64,000 nucleotides of DNA from contig NZ_CAJJWO010000001.1 in assembly GCF_905196875.1 (NCBI RefSeq), positions 62,001 to 126,000 of the forward strand, read 5' to 3'. The position numbers and the translations under genes are program-made. The notes beneath the pieces are model-generated. The model was not told where the DNA came from, searched no databases, and saw only the letters and a list, made by a program, of their open reading frames with translations. Source of the DNA: an uncultured Parabacteroides sp. (GTDB lineage Bacteria > Bacteroidota > Bacteroidia > Bacteroidales > Tannerellaceae). The first letter of the stretch is position 1. Every line of letters begins with the position of its first letter. This document shows, one piece after another, positions 1 through 8,217 of this stretch.

Positions 1-400
1 GTAGGTCAAAAGAGGCTTCTTTAAGCTCATGATGTTCTTTAGCAATCGAATCAACTATTGCCAAAGTTGATAATATACTATCGAGTTGATTGAAATTACA
101 GTAATAGTGCCCCAAGGAAACAGATGCTTTGCCGAAGGCATCGATAGAATCATTTTCTAAAGATACTTTGACAAGCATCTTCAAATATTTCTCTTCATCC
201 AGAGTAAATTTATTCAAAAAAATCAATTGACGGTACAATTCAATTCGCTTACCCGGATCCGTTGTATGATCCAAAACACGACACAGACTGTCCGTCATTT
301 CATGGTATCTATCATTATTTGCTTTTATAGTGCATAATTCAAAGCAGAATAAACTCAACAATATAAATACATATTGATTACAAACTCTTTTTATCTTCAT
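1..400 (-). CDS. N-terminal part of a secreted or membrane-anchored TPR-like protein (cut by left edge)
   Basis: The frame is open from the ATG at 398-400 to the window edge, about 133 codons. The protein begins with a basic segment followed by a hydrophobic stretch (residues about 8-25), which looks like a signal peptide or signal anchor. The next residues are helical and rich in Leu, Tyr and Ala spaced as in tetratricopeptide repeats. In Bacteroidales such N-termini often belong to TPR-containing sensor kinases or LuxR-type regulators, but the effector domain lies outside the window, so no function is assigned. An in-frame ATG at 422-424 would add eight residues; the start at 400 gives the cleaner signal peptide. 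It lies upstream of nothing visible and is tail-to-head with typA. Confidence 0.6.
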   Translation of the reverse strand, partial: MKIKRVCNQYVFILLSLFCFELCTIKANNDRYHEMTDSLCRVLDHTTDPGKRIELYRQLIFLNKFTLDEEKYLKMLVKVSLENDSIDAFGKASVSLGHYYCNFNQLDSILSTLAIVDSIAKEHHELKEASFDL

Positions 401-504
401 ACTAGTGCTTAGGGTACGCTTCATGCATCAAAAACGCCTCATATTTTATTCCGGAAATAAATTACAATAATCGTAAATAAAAACGAAATAAGCAAGTTTT
501 CTCT

Positions 505-552
505 CAAAAAGAAAAGGTGATACATACTAATTATTAATATATATCACCTTTT
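505..552 (-). terminator. Rho-independent terminator of typA
   Basis: An 11-bp perfect stem (512-522 with 542-552) ends, on the minus strand, in a T-rich run. It starts 22 bases after the typA stop codon and would close the typA transcript. Confidence 0.75.
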
Positions 553-574
553 ACCCTTACTTTTTTATTCTGAA

Positions 575-2371
575 TTACCTTCCCTGACGTTTGCGTTCCG
601 TTTCATCCAGAATAACCTTACGCATACGCATATAATTCGGAGTTATTTCCACATATTCGTCGGCCTTGATATATTCCAAAGCATCTTCCAGACTGAAAAC
701 GATAGGAGGTGCCAATGAGACCTTATCATCCGAACCGGAAGCACGCATATTGGTGAGCTTCTTCGATTTCGTTACATTAACAACCAGATCGCCTTCTTTT
801 GTATGCTCGCCAACTACCTGACCGGCATAAACTTCTTCCTGCGGAGAAATAAAGAAACGACCGCGGGACTGCAGATTGTTCAATGCGTAAGCAAATGCCG
901 TACCTGTTTCCATTGCGATGATCGAGCCGTTGTTACGACGTTCGATCTCACCTTTCCACGGTTGATATTCGAGGAAACGGTGTGCCATGATCGCTTCACC
1001 GGCAGAAGCAGTCAGAACAGCATTGTTCAAACCGATAATACCACGCGAAGGTATATTGAACTCAAGATGCATACGATCGTTCTTACTTTCCATCATGGTC
1101 ATCTCTCCTTTACGCTTGGTCACCATATCGATAATACGGCTGGATGATTCTTCCGGAAGATTGATAGTCAGCTGCTCGATCGGCTCACATTTTTCACCGT
1201 CGATTTCTTTGATAATAACCTGGGGCTGACCTACCTGCAACTCGTATCCTTCGCGACGCATCGTTTCGATCAATACGGACAAGTGAAGTACACCGCGACC
1301 GTACACCAACCATGAGTCGGCAGAGTCGGTCGGAACCACACGAAGGGCAAGGTTCTTATCCAGCTCTTTCTGCAGACGCTCAAAAATATGACGGGATGTC
1401 ACAAACTTACCGTCTTTTCCGAAGAACGGAGAGTTGTTGATGGTAAAGAGCATAGACATTGTAGGCTCGTCGATAGCGATGGTCGGCAGGGGTTCCGGAG
1501 CGTTGACATCAGCAATCGTTTCACCGATTTCAAAACCTTCGATTCCTATTACTGCACAGATATCTCCTGACTGAACAGATGAAACCTTTGTACGTCCCAA
1601 ACCTTCAAAGACATTCACTTCCTTGATTTTTGACTTTACCATCGAACCGTCGCGCTTGCAAAGCATCACATCCTGCCCTTCACGCAATTCACCGCGATGA
1701 ACACGGCCTACTGCGATACGGCCTACGTATTTGGAGAAGTCCAGAGAGGTAATCAACATCTGAGGCGTACCTTCCAATACTTTCGGCTCCGGAATATACT
1801 CGATAATGGCATCCAGCAACGCCAGGATATCCTCTTTCGGTTCCTTCCAGTCGGTCGACATCCATCCTTGTTTAGCCGAACCGTAGATAGTCGGGAAATC
1901 CAACTGTTCTTCCGTTGCATCCAGGCTGAACATCAAATCGAATACCATTTCCTGTACTTCCGACGGGCGGCAATTGGGTTTGTCTACCTTATTAATAACA
2001 ACAATCGGTTTCAATCCTAACTGGATCGCTTTCTGAAGAACGAAACGGGTCTGAGGCATCGGGCCTTCAAACGCATCGACCAGCAACAGACAACCGTCTG
2101 CCATGTTCAATACACGTTCCACTTCCCCTCCGAAGTCGGCGTGCCCCGGAGTATCAATAATATTGATTTTATAATCCTTATAATTAATAGAGACATTCTT
2201 GGCCAGGATCGTAATACCTCGTTCACGTTCCAGATCATTGTTGTCCATAAACTGATCCGGCTCAGCCTGTCCCTCACGGAAAAGCTTACCGGCTAATAAC
2301 ATCTTATCCACAAGCGTCGTTTTGCCGTGGTCTACGTGCGCGATTATCGCGATGTTTCTGAGTTTTTGCAT
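575..2371 (-). CDS. typA: Ribosome-associated GTPase TypA/BipA
   Basis: TypA is a translational GTPase of the EF-G/LepA superfamily that binds 70S ribosomes and helps 50S assembly and stress growth. All G motifs are visible: AHVDHGKT (residues 11-18), RERGIT (49-54), DTPGH (73-77) and NKVD (127-130). They are followed by the domain II beta barrel, two EF-G-like alpha/beta domains and the TypA-specific C-terminal domain. The 598-residue length is normal for the family. The ATG at 2371 gives the usual short MQKLRNIAIIAHVDHGKT start. The gene stands alone, divergent from rpsO, with its own -7 box and terminator. Nothing is unusual in the sequence; the assignment is secure. Confidence 0.97.
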   Translation of the reverse strand: MQKLRNIAIIAHVDHGKTTLVDKMLLAGKLFREGQAEPDQFMDNNDLERERGITILAKNVSINYKDYKINIIDTPGHADFGGEVERVLNMADGCLLLVDAFEGPMPQTRFVLQKAIQLGLKPIVVINKVDKPNCRPSEVQEMVFDLMFSLDATEEQLDFPTIYGSAKQGWMSTDWKEPKEDILALLDAIIEYIPEPKVLEGTPQMLITSLDFSKYVGRIAVGRVHRGELREGQDVMLCKRDGSMVKSKIKEVNVFEGLGRTKVSSVQSGDICAVIGIEGFEIGETIADVNAPEPLPTIAIDEPTMSMLFTINNSPFFGKDGKFVTSRHIFERLQKELDKNLALRVVPTDSADSWLVYGRGVLHLSVLIETMRREGYELQVGQPQVIIKEIDGEKCEPIEQLTINLPEESSSRIIDMVTKRKGEMTMMESKNDRMHLEFNIPSRGIIGLNNAVLTASAGEAIMAHRFLEYQPWKGEIERRNNGSIIAMETGTAFAYALNNLQSRGRFFISPQEEVYAGQVVGEHTKEGDLVVNVTKSKKLTNMRASGSDDKVSLAPPIVFSLEDALEYIKADEYVEITPNYMRMRKVILDETERKRQGR

Positions 2372-2392
2372 CGAAGACTAATTTATTGGCTG

Positions 2393-2400
2393 CAAAAGTA
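2393..2400 (-). promoter_or_regulatory. Bacteroidetes -7 box of typA
   Basis: TACTTTTG on the minus strand matches the Bacteroidetes consensus TAnnTTTG and lies 22 bases upstream of the typA ATG. I see no clear -33 TTG at the expected distance. Confidence 0.5.
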
Positions 2401-2464
2401 CGACATTTTTACGATATGTATGTGATATTCATGTTGCAAAATATAAAAAAGACAAGGAAAAGTG

Positions 2465-2495
2465 TTGCCAGACAAAAAAGTTATGCATATCTTTG
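2465..2495 (+). promoter_or_regulatory. Bacteroidetes-type promoter of rpsO
   Basis: A TTG at 2465-2467 and TATCTTTG at 2488-2495 are separated by 20 bases, matching the -33 TTG / -7 TAnnTTTG layout recognised by the Bacteroidetes primary sigma factor. The rpsO ATG lies 47 bases downstream, leaving a leader of about 40 bases. Confidence 0.8.
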
Positions 2496-2542
2496 TCGCC
2501 GCTTAGATAATATAGTATCAATTTATTAAAGTAAAAAGAATC

Positions 2543-2812
2543 ATGTATTTAGATTCAGCAAAGAAAAAAGAATTATTCGAAAAGTATGGCAAATCAGCTG
2601 CTGACACAGGTTCTGCAGAAAGCCAGATCGCTCTGTTCACAGTACGTATTGCACACTTGACAGAACACTTGAAAGCTAATCACAAAGATTACAGCACTGA
2701 AAGAGCTCTGAAAATGTTGGTAGGTAAACGTCGTCGTTTATTGGATTATCTGATCAAGACTGATATCGAAAGATATCGTTCTATCATCAAAGAGCTTGGT
2801 ATCAGAAAATAA
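2543..2812 (+). CDS. rpsO: 30S ribosomal protein S15
   Basis: S15 is a primary 16S rRNA-binding protein of the small subunit platform. The 89-residue product has the family's normal length. It carries the conserved blocks DTGSAESQIALFTVRI (residues about 21-36), LTEHLKANHKDYSTERAL (38-55) and the GKRRRLLDYL rRNA-binding segment (61-70). It is a monocistronic gene between its own promoter and a strong terminator. Translation of rpsO is autoregulated through an mRNA structure in some bacteria; I do not see an obvious counterpart in the short leader. Confidence 0.98.
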   Translation: MYLDSAKKKELFEKYGKSAADTGSAESQIALFTVRIAHLTEHLKANHKDYSTERALKMLVGKRRRLLDYLIKTDIERYRSIIKELGIRK

Positions 2813-2836
2813 GAAACTACTTCTCCGGAAGTTCAC

Positions 2837-2871
2837 AAAAGGGCAATTCTTTAAAGAGTTGCCCTTTTTTT
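2837..2871 (+). terminator. Rho-independent terminator of rpsO
   Basis: The segment AAGGGCAA...TTGCCCTT forms a long stem with one G-U pair and a short loop, followed by a run of T. It lies about 25 bases after the rpsO stop. Confidence 0.9.
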
Positions 2872-2887
2872 CTTTCAGTAAATTGCA

Positions 2888-2916
2888 TTGGAAAATAAAA
2901 TATTAATGTAAATTTG
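2888..2916 (+). promoter_or_regulatory. Bacteroidetes-type promoter of the XRE-cupin/acyl-CoA ligase pair
   Basis: TTG at 2888-2890 and TAAATTTG at 2909-2916 are separated by 18 bases. This matches the -33/-7 Bacteroidetes layout, 46 bases before the regulator's ATG. Confidence 0.65.
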
Positions 2917-2962
2917 CGGCGTTTAGTTACAAATTAAAAGATATACTAATAAAATCATACTT

Positions 2963-3547
2963 ATGGGAAACAACAAAATTATCGGAGCCAAGATAAAAAG
3001 TATCCGTGATTCTAAACAACTTTCCATCGAAGAAGTGGCCGAACGTTCCGGCCTGAGTGTAGAACAGATCGAACGCATCGAAAGCAATGTAGATTTTCCT
3101 TCGCTGGCACCACTCATCAAAATAGCACGGGTACTGGGTGTTCGCCTGGGCACATTCCTTGACGACCAGTCTGAACTAGGCCCGGTAATCTGCCGTAAAA
3201 AAGATAGTAACGATTCAAACAGCATCGGTTTCACCAACAATTCAATGGAAAACCGTAAACATATGGAATATCATTCTCTATCGCAGGATAAATCAGGACG
3301 CCATATGGAACCGTTCCTGATCGACGTTGCTCCGTCGGAAGAGGGTGTAGATTTTGTCCTTTCGACTCATGAAGGGGAAGAATTCATATATGTACTTGCA
3401 GGTGTTCTCGAAATAAACTATGGAAAGAATACTTATATCCTGGAAGAAGGCGACAGTATTTATTACGATTCGATCGTTGCACACCATGTACATGCCGCAG
3501 CCGACAGTACAGCTAAAATCCTTGGAGTTGTTTATACCCCCTACTAA
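2963..3547 (+). CDS. XRE-family transcriptional regulator with C-terminal cupin domain
   Basis: The protein has an N-terminal helix-turn-helix of Cro/XRE type (residues about 8-62, with SIEEVAERSGLSVEQIERIE) and a C-terminal cupin barrel (about 110-192, with HEGEEFIYVLAG and EEGDSIYYDS). This fusion is typical of one-component regulators that bind a small ligand in the cupin pocket; 194 residues is the normal size. The next gene, an acyl-CoA ligase, starts 17 bases downstream on the same strand, so the two are probably co-transcribed. I infer that the regulator controls the ligase and may sense an acyl group or its CoA ester. The ligand is unknown. A short Ser/Asn-rich linker (about 75-100) joins the domains. 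Confidence 0.9.
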   Translation: MGNNKIIGAKIKSIRDSKQLSIEEVAERSGLSVEQIERIESNVDFPSLAPLIKIARVLGVRLGTFLDDQSELGPVICRKKDSNDSNSIGFTNNSMENRKHMEYHSLSQDKSGRHMEPFLIDVAPSEEGVDFVLSTHEGEEFIYVLAGVLEINYGKNTYILEEGDSIYYDSIVAHHVHAAADSTAKILGVVYTPY

Positions 3548-3564
3548 CTAATTGGAAGAAAGAG

Positions 3565-5220
3565 ATGGAAATACAATTGCAAGATAAGACGCTGGGGCAA
3601 TGGCTCGAACACTGGGCCGAAACGATCCCGGACAAAGAATATCTGGTTTATTCAGACCGCGACCTGCGTTTCACCTGGAAAGAGTTCAACGAACGTGTAG
3701 ACCGGATGGCAAAAGGTATGTTGTCCATAGGGATCGGGCACGGCACACATGTGGGCATCTGGGCCACCAATGTGCCTGACTGGCTGACATTCCTTTATGC
3801 TGCCGCTAAAATCGGAGCAGTAGCCGTTACAGTCAACACGAATTATAAGCAGAATGAGCTCGAGTTCCTGGCGGAAAATGCCGATATCCATACCATGTGT
3901 ATCACCGACGGTGTTTTCGACGGAAGCTATATCGATATGATGTATACCATGCTTCCCGAATTAAGGGAGTCACAGCGTGGATACCTGAAAAGCAAACGTT
4001 TCCCCAGATTGAAGAACGTGGTTTATATCGGCCAGGAAAAATACCGCGGCATGTATAACACCCCCGAATTGTTATTACTGGGAGAAAACATCAGCGACGA
4101 TAAGTTGGAAGATGCCAAAAAACTTGTCAATTGTCATGATGTTGTCAATATGCAATATACTTCCGGAACAACAGGTTTCCCGAAAGGCGTTATGTTGACA
4201 CATTATAATATAGCCAACAACGGACTGTTGACCGGTGAACACATGAAGTTTACTACCGACGACAAGTTGTGTTGTTGTGTTCCCCTCTTCCACTGTTTCG
4301 GTGTGGTACTGGCCTCTATGAACGTATTGACACACGGTTGTACACAGGTCATGGTTGAAAAATTCGACCCGCTGGTCGTACTGGCTTCTATTCATAAAGA
4401 ACGTTGTACGGCTCTTTACGGTGTTCCGACCATGTTCATTGCAGAATTGAACCATCCGATGTTCCCGATGTTCGACCTGACTTCGCTCCGTACCGGTATC
4501 ATGGCGGGCTCACTTTGCCCGGTGGAACTGATGCGCCAGGTGGAAGAGAAGATGTACATGAAAGTAACCAGCGTATATGGTCTGACAGAAACATCTCCGG
4601 GCATGACGCACTCGCGCATCGACGATCCGGCAGAAGCCCGTCACAACACGGTTGGCCGCGATTTCGAGTTCACCGAAGTACGCGTCATCGACCCCGAAAC
4701 CGGAGAAGAATGTCCGGTTGGCGTACAGGGAGAAATGTGCAACCGCGGTTACAACAACATGAAAGGATATTACAACAATCCTGCCGCCACTGCCGAAGTG
4801 ATCGACAAAGATGGTTTCCTTCATAGTGGCGACCTCGGGATCAAAGACGAGAACGGATATTACCGTATCACCGGACGTATCAAGGATATGATTATCCGCG
4901 GTGGAGAGAATGTCTATCCGCGCGAGATCGAAGAATATCTTTACCATCTGGAAGGGGTGAAGGATGTTCAGGTAGCAGCCGTCCCGTCAAAGAAATACGG
5001 AGAGGAAGTGGGTGCCTTTATCATCCTTCACGAAGGAGTAACCATGACCGACGATGTGGTAAAAGACTTCTGCCGCGGTAAGATCGCCCGTCATAAGATA
5101 CCGAAATATATCTTCTTCGTCGATACCTTCCCGATGACCGGCAGCGGAAAGATACAGAAGTTCAAACTGAAAGACCTCAGCCTGAAGCTGCTGGCCGAAC
5201 AAGGTATCACTCCGGTATAA
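3565..5220 (+). CDS. AMP-forming acyl-CoA synthetase (medium/long-chain fatty acid--CoA ligase type)
   Basis: This is an adenylate-forming enzyme that would activate a carboxylic acid with ATP and load it onto CoA. The diagnostic motifs are all present: the P-loop YTSGTTGFPKG (residues 198-208), YGLTE (338-342), SGDLG (421-425), the hinge region GRIKDMIIRGGENVYPREIE (437-456) and the catalytic lysine in GSGKIQK (K529). Length 551 is normal for fatty-acyl or short-branched-chain acyl ligases. The substrate cannot be read from sequence. It follows the XRE-cupin regulator by 17 bases; a large palindrome after the stop may end the transcript. Confidence 0.92.
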   Translation: MEIQLQDKTLGQWLEHWAETIPDKEYLVYSDRDLRFTWKEFNERVDRMAKGMLSIGIGHGTHVGIWATNVPDWLTFLYAAAKIGAVAVTVNTNYKQNELEFLAENADIHTMCITDGVFDGSYIDMMYTMLPELRESQRGYLKSKRFPRLKNVVYIGQEKYRGMYNTPELLLLGENISDDKLEDAKKLVNCHDVVNMQYTSGTTGFPKGVMLTHYNIANNGLLTGEHMKFTTDDKLCCCVPLFHCFGVVLASMNVLTHGCTQVMVEKFDPLVVLASIHKERCTALYGVPTMFIAELNHPMFPMFDLTSLRTGIMAGSLCPVELMRQVEEKMYMKVTSVYGLTETSPGMTHSRIDDPAEARHNTVGRDFEFTEVRVIDPETGEECPVGVQGEMCNRGYNNMKGYYNNPAATAEVIDKDGFLHSGDLGIKDENGYYRITGRIKDMIIRGGENVYPREIEEYLYHLEGVKDVQVAAVPSKKYGEEVGAFIILHEGVTMTDDVVKDFCRGKIARHKIPKYIFFVDTFPMTGSGKIQKFKLKDLSLKLLAEQGITPV

Positions 5221-5240
5221 ATAAGAATTTCCGAACATAG

Positions 5241-5323
5241 ATAACGCAGAATACGCAGATTATCGCAGACGGCATTGATTACTAATCAAATAAGTCTACG
5301 TGCTTCTGCGTATTCTGCGTTAT
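5241..5323. repeat. Long interrupted palindrome after the acyl-CoA ligase gene
   Basis: The arms at 5241-5259 (ATAACGCAGAATACGCAGA) and 5305-5323 are a perfect 19-bp inverted repeat. Inside the loop a second arm pair (CGCAGAC/GTCTACG, one mismatch) and a third (TTGATT/AATCAA) continue the fold, so nearly the whole 83 bases can form one hairpin. It lacks a clean T-run. It may act as a terminator or mRNA stabiliser, or be a member of a dispersed palindromic repeat family. Confidence 0.75.
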
Positions 5324-5397
5324 TTGTATGTGCTCATTTTATTTGAAGAATTACCTTCTCTGCATTTCCACATATACATCTATTTACCAGCTGATTA

Positions 5398-5518
5398 CAG
5401 TTTCCTCGTAATTTCCCGCTTTGGAAACTCCAGTTCCCTGCGGAGGGAACTGCAATTTCCTGCCGGGGGAACTAGCGTTTCCTGCCTGGGAAACTGGAAT
5501 TTCCTAAGCAGGAAATTT
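5398..5518. repeat. Array of five short tandem palindromes, period about 22 bp
   Basis: Starting near 5411, 5432, 5454, 5477 and 5499 there are five units of the form TTTCC-N(6-8)-GGAAA or TTCCC-N(4)-GGGAA. Each is itself a small hairpin; examples are AGTTCCCTGCGGAGGGAACT (5432-5451) and the perfect AATTTCCT/AGGAAATT pair near 5499-5518. No unit is coding in a convincing frame. Together with the upstream palindrome, this fills the 396-base gap before ahcY. Confidence 0.75.
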
Positions 5519-5582
5519 TAATGATACCAGGAGATGGCATATGTTTGTCCCTAGGAATTATTCCTACAACCCAATAATTTGT

Positions 5583-5590
5583 TATCTTTG
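5583..5590 (+). promoter_or_regulatory. Bacteroidetes -7 box of ahcY
   Basis: TATCTTTG matches TAnnTTTG exactly and lies 26 bases before the ahcY ATG. No clear -33 TTG is visible at the usual distance. Confidence 0.6.
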
Positions 5591-5616
5591 CCACACATTC
5601 AAAATAATTATTATTT

Positions 5617-7035
5617 ATGTCACAATTATTTCCAACTAATCTGCCTTACAAAGTGGCGGATATGGGTTTGGCAGACTTCGGTCGTAAAGAAATCGAAATC
5701 GCCGAACACGAAATGCCGGGATTGATGGCGCTTCGCCAGAAATATGCCGATCAGAAACCTCTGAAAGGTGCCCGTATCACCGGCTCACTGCATATGACTA
5801 TCCAGACTGCAGTGTTGATCGAAACATTAGTTGCGTTGGGAGCGGATGTACGCTGGGCAAGCTGTAACATCTTCTCTACACAGGATCATGCCGCCGCAGC
5901 TATTGCTGCAACAGGTGTTCCCGTTTTTGCCTGGAAAGGTGAAACACTGGAAGAATACTGGTGGTGTACCGACATGGCACTCCGCTTCCCCGACGGAAAA
6001 GGTCCTCAGATGATTGTAGACGACGGAGGCGATGCTTCTTTATTGGTTCACATGGGTTATCGTGCTGAAAACGATGCTGAAACAATCAACCGCAAAGGTG
6101 GTAACCATGAGGAACAGGTTATTCTGGATACACTGAACAGTATCCTGAAAGAAGACAACCAGCGCTGGCATCGTACGATAGCCGAAATGAAAGGTGTTTC
6201 GGAAGAAACGACTACCGGTGTTCACCGTCTGTACCAGATGATGGAAAAAGGCGAACTGCTGGTTCCGGCTATCAATGTGAACGACTCTGTAACGAAATCC
6301 AAGTTCGATAACCTGTACGGTTGCCGCGAATCATTGGCTGACGGTATCAAACGTGCTACCGACGTGATGATTGCCGGTAAAGTAGTAGTAGTTGCCGGAT
6401 ATGGTGACGTGGGTAAAGGTTGCGCTCACTCCATGCGTTCGTACGGAGCTCGCGTACTCGTTACTGAAATCGACCCGATCTGCGCATTACAGGCTGCAAT
6501 GGAAGGCTTCGAAGTAACGACTATGGAAGATGCCGTTAAAGAAGGAAATATATTCGTTACCACTACCGGTAACTGTGACATCATCACGATCGGACACATG
6601 AGCCAGATGAAGGATCAAGCCATTGTTTGTAACATCGGTCACTTCGACAACGAGATACAGGTAGACAACCTGGTTAACTACCCGAATATCAAGCATACCA
6701 ATATCAAACCTCAGGTGGATAAATATACGTTCCCTACCGGAAACTCGATCTTCCTATTGGCTGAAGGCCGTTTGGTAAACCTGGGTTGTGCAACAGGCCA
6801 CCCGTCATTCGTGATGAGTAACTCGTTCACCAACCAGGTATTAGCCCAGATCGACTTATGGACAATGCCTTACGAAATAGGTGTTTACCGTCTGCCGAAA
6901 CGTCTGGACGAAGAAGTTGCCCGTCTGCACCTCGAACGCATCGGCGTGAAACTGTCTACCCTGAGCCCGAAACAGGCCGACTATATCGGAGTGCCGGTAG
7001 AAGGTCCGTACAAGGCAGACCATTACAGATATTAA
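5617..7035 (+). CDS. ahcY: Adenosylhomocysteinase (S-adenosyl-L-homocysteine hydrolase)
   Basis: AhcY reversibly hydrolyses S-adenosylhomocysteine to adenosine and homocysteine in the cytosol, removing the product inhibitor of methyltransferases. The family signatures are intact: SEETTTGVHRL (residues 195-205), the NAD-binding GYGDVGKG (261-268), and the C-terminal PVEGPYKADHYRY (460-472), whose Lys and Tyr cap the NAD of the neighbouring subunit. The 472-residue length matches bacterial tetrameric enzymes. The ATG at 5617 follows a -7 box. The gene is flanked on both sides by palindromic repeats and looks monocistronic. Confidence 0.98.
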   Translation: MSQLFPTNLPYKVADMGLADFGRKEIEIAEHEMPGLMALRQKYADQKPLKGARITGSLHMTIQTAVLIETLVALGADVRWASCNIFSTQDHAAAAIAATGVPVFAWKGETLEEYWWCTDMALRFPDGKGPQMIVDDGGDASLLVHMGYRAENDAETINRKGGNHEEQVILDTLNSILKEDNQRWHRTIAEMKGVSEETTTGVHRLYQMMEKGELLVPAINVNDSVTKSKFDNLYGCRESLADGIKRATDVMIAGKVVVVAGYGDVGKGCAHSMRSYGARVLVTEIDPICALQAAMEGFEVTTMEDAVKEGNIFVTTTGNCDIITIGHMSQMKDQAIVCNIGHFDNEIQVDNLVNYPNIKHTNIKPQVDKYTFPTGNSIFLLAEGRLVNLGCATGHPSFVMSNSFTNQVLAQIDLWTMPYEIGVYRLPKRLDEEVARLHLERIGVKLSTLSPKQADYIGVPVEGPYKADHYRY

Positions 7036-7040
7036 AAATA

Positions 7041-7170
7041 ATTAGCCAATAAAAGAATGTGCCAATATGCCAATTTAGGAAATAATTGAATGAATTACTA
7101 TTTCCATTGGCTTTTTGGCACATTCTCACATTAGCTAATTATTAATTGGCATATTGGCACATTAACTAAT
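7041..7170. repeat. Nested inverted and direct repeats between ahcY and the heptose operon
   Basis: A perfect 20-bp inverted repeat has arms at 7056-7075 (AATGTGCCAATATGCCAATT) and 7144-7163. A second copy of the TTGGC..TTGGCACATT..TAGCTAAT word lies between them (about 7106-7140), in the same direction as the right arm. The 147-base gap therefore holds three copies of one word, two direct and one inverted. It could end the ahcY transcript or belong to a dispersed repeat family. Confidence 0.7.
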
Positions 7171-7182
7171 CGGCAAATTATT

Positions 7183-8217
7183 ATGTTATACCGAAGTAAA
7201 GCACCTTTCAGACTGGGAATTGCCGGAGGAGGAACAGATGTATCTCCTTACTCAGACCTCTATGGCGGTGCCATCCTCAACGTTACCGTCAACCTGTACG
7301 CCCATGCGACCATTCGTCCGCTCAACAATGGGAAGATACGGCTCGTCCACATCAATGAAAACATTACGGAAGAGTTCGACGCGGTAAGCCAGTTGCCACT
7401 GGAAGGCCGGTTGTTATTGCAACGGGGTATCTACAACTCGATCGTTGCGCGGTATAACAACGGGGAACCGCTTTCCTTCGAACTGATCACCCAGATGGAT
7501 GTACCTTCCGGTTCAGGGCTCGGCACCTCTTCCACCCTTGTTGTCGCCATCCTCGGCGCATTTACCGAATGGCTACGACTGCCGTTGGGTAAATATGACA
7601 TTGCGCATTACGCTTACGAAATAGAACGCATCGACCTCAACATGGCCGGAGGTAAACAAGATCAGTATGCAGCCACTTTCGGAGGAGTCAACTTCATGGA
7701 ATTCCTGGAAGACGATAAAGTGATTGTCAACCCTCTCCGTATCAGTGACGATATCCTGCAGGAATGGGCGATGAATACCGTCCTTTTCTATACCGACCAG
7801 CAACGTTGCTCCGGCAAGATCATCGAAGAACAGGCCGAGAACGTCAAAAACAACAAGAACGATTCGCTGGAAGCGATGCATAATGTAAAACATGAAGCCT
7901 TCCGCATGAAGAACTGCCTATTAAGGGACGAACTGATCGAACTGGGAAAAGCTCTCAACACAAGCTGGACCAATAAAAAGAAAATGGCCCGCAACATCTC
8001 GAATGAATTTATAGATCATATATACGAAACCGCCCTGTCTAACGGTGCGTTAGGTGGGAAAATCTCTGGTGCCGGAGGAGGAGGATTTATGTTCTTCTAT
8101 TGTCCCGGAAATAGCTGCTACAAAGTATCCGAAGCATTAAGCAAGATGAATATCGGACGCATACAACAATTTGAATTTTGTAAGAAAGGACTGAACACAT
8201 GGACAGTAAAGGAATAA
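7183..8217 (+). CDS. hddA: D-glycero-alpha-D-manno-heptose 7-phosphate kinase (GHMP family)
   Basis: This GHMP-family sugar kinase most resembles HddA, which phosphorylates C1 of D-glycero-D-manno-heptose 7-phosphate to give the alpha-1,7-bisphosphate. Visible motifs are the N-terminal APFRLGIAGGGTDVSPYSDL (7-26), the phosphate-binding loop PSGSGLGTSS (108-117) and the C-terminal GAGGGG loop (296-301). Length 344 is normal. The identification is strengthened by its neighbours, which encode the other three steps to GDP-heptose. The gene overlaps gmhA by 19 bases, so translation is probably coupled. It heads the four-gene operon; the gap before it contains inverted repeats. Without context, fucokinase-like activity would be the alternative. 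Confidence 0.88.
   Translation: MLYRSKAPFRLGIAGGGTDVSPYSDLYGGAILNVTVNLYAHATIRPLNNGKIRLVHINENITEEFDAVSQLPLEGRLLLQRGIYNSIVARYNNGEPLSFELITQMDVPSGSGLGTSSTLVVAILGAFTEWLRLPLGKYDIAHYAYEIERIDLNMAGGKQDQYAATFGGVNFMEFLEDDKVIVNPLRISDDILQEWAMNTVLFYTDQQRCSGKIIEEQAENVKNNKNDSLEAMHNVKHEAFRMKNCLLRDELIELGKALNTSWTNKKKMARNISNEFIDHIYETALSNGALGGKISGAGGGGFMFFYCPGNSCYKVSEALSKMNIGRIQQFEFCKKGLNTWTVKE

Noticed and set aside
803..2020. Several plus-strand open frames opposite typA
   Set aside because: All are antisense to typA and show no family motif or start signal.
4404..4826. Open frame of 140 codons in another frame of the acyl-CoA ligase gene
   Set aside because: It lies entirely within a well-conserved enzyme gene and has Arg/His/Gly-rich composition typical of a shadow frame.
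5398..5518. Possible CRISPR array
   Set aside because: The units are contiguous palindromes with no unique 30-40 base spacers, and no cas genes are nearby.
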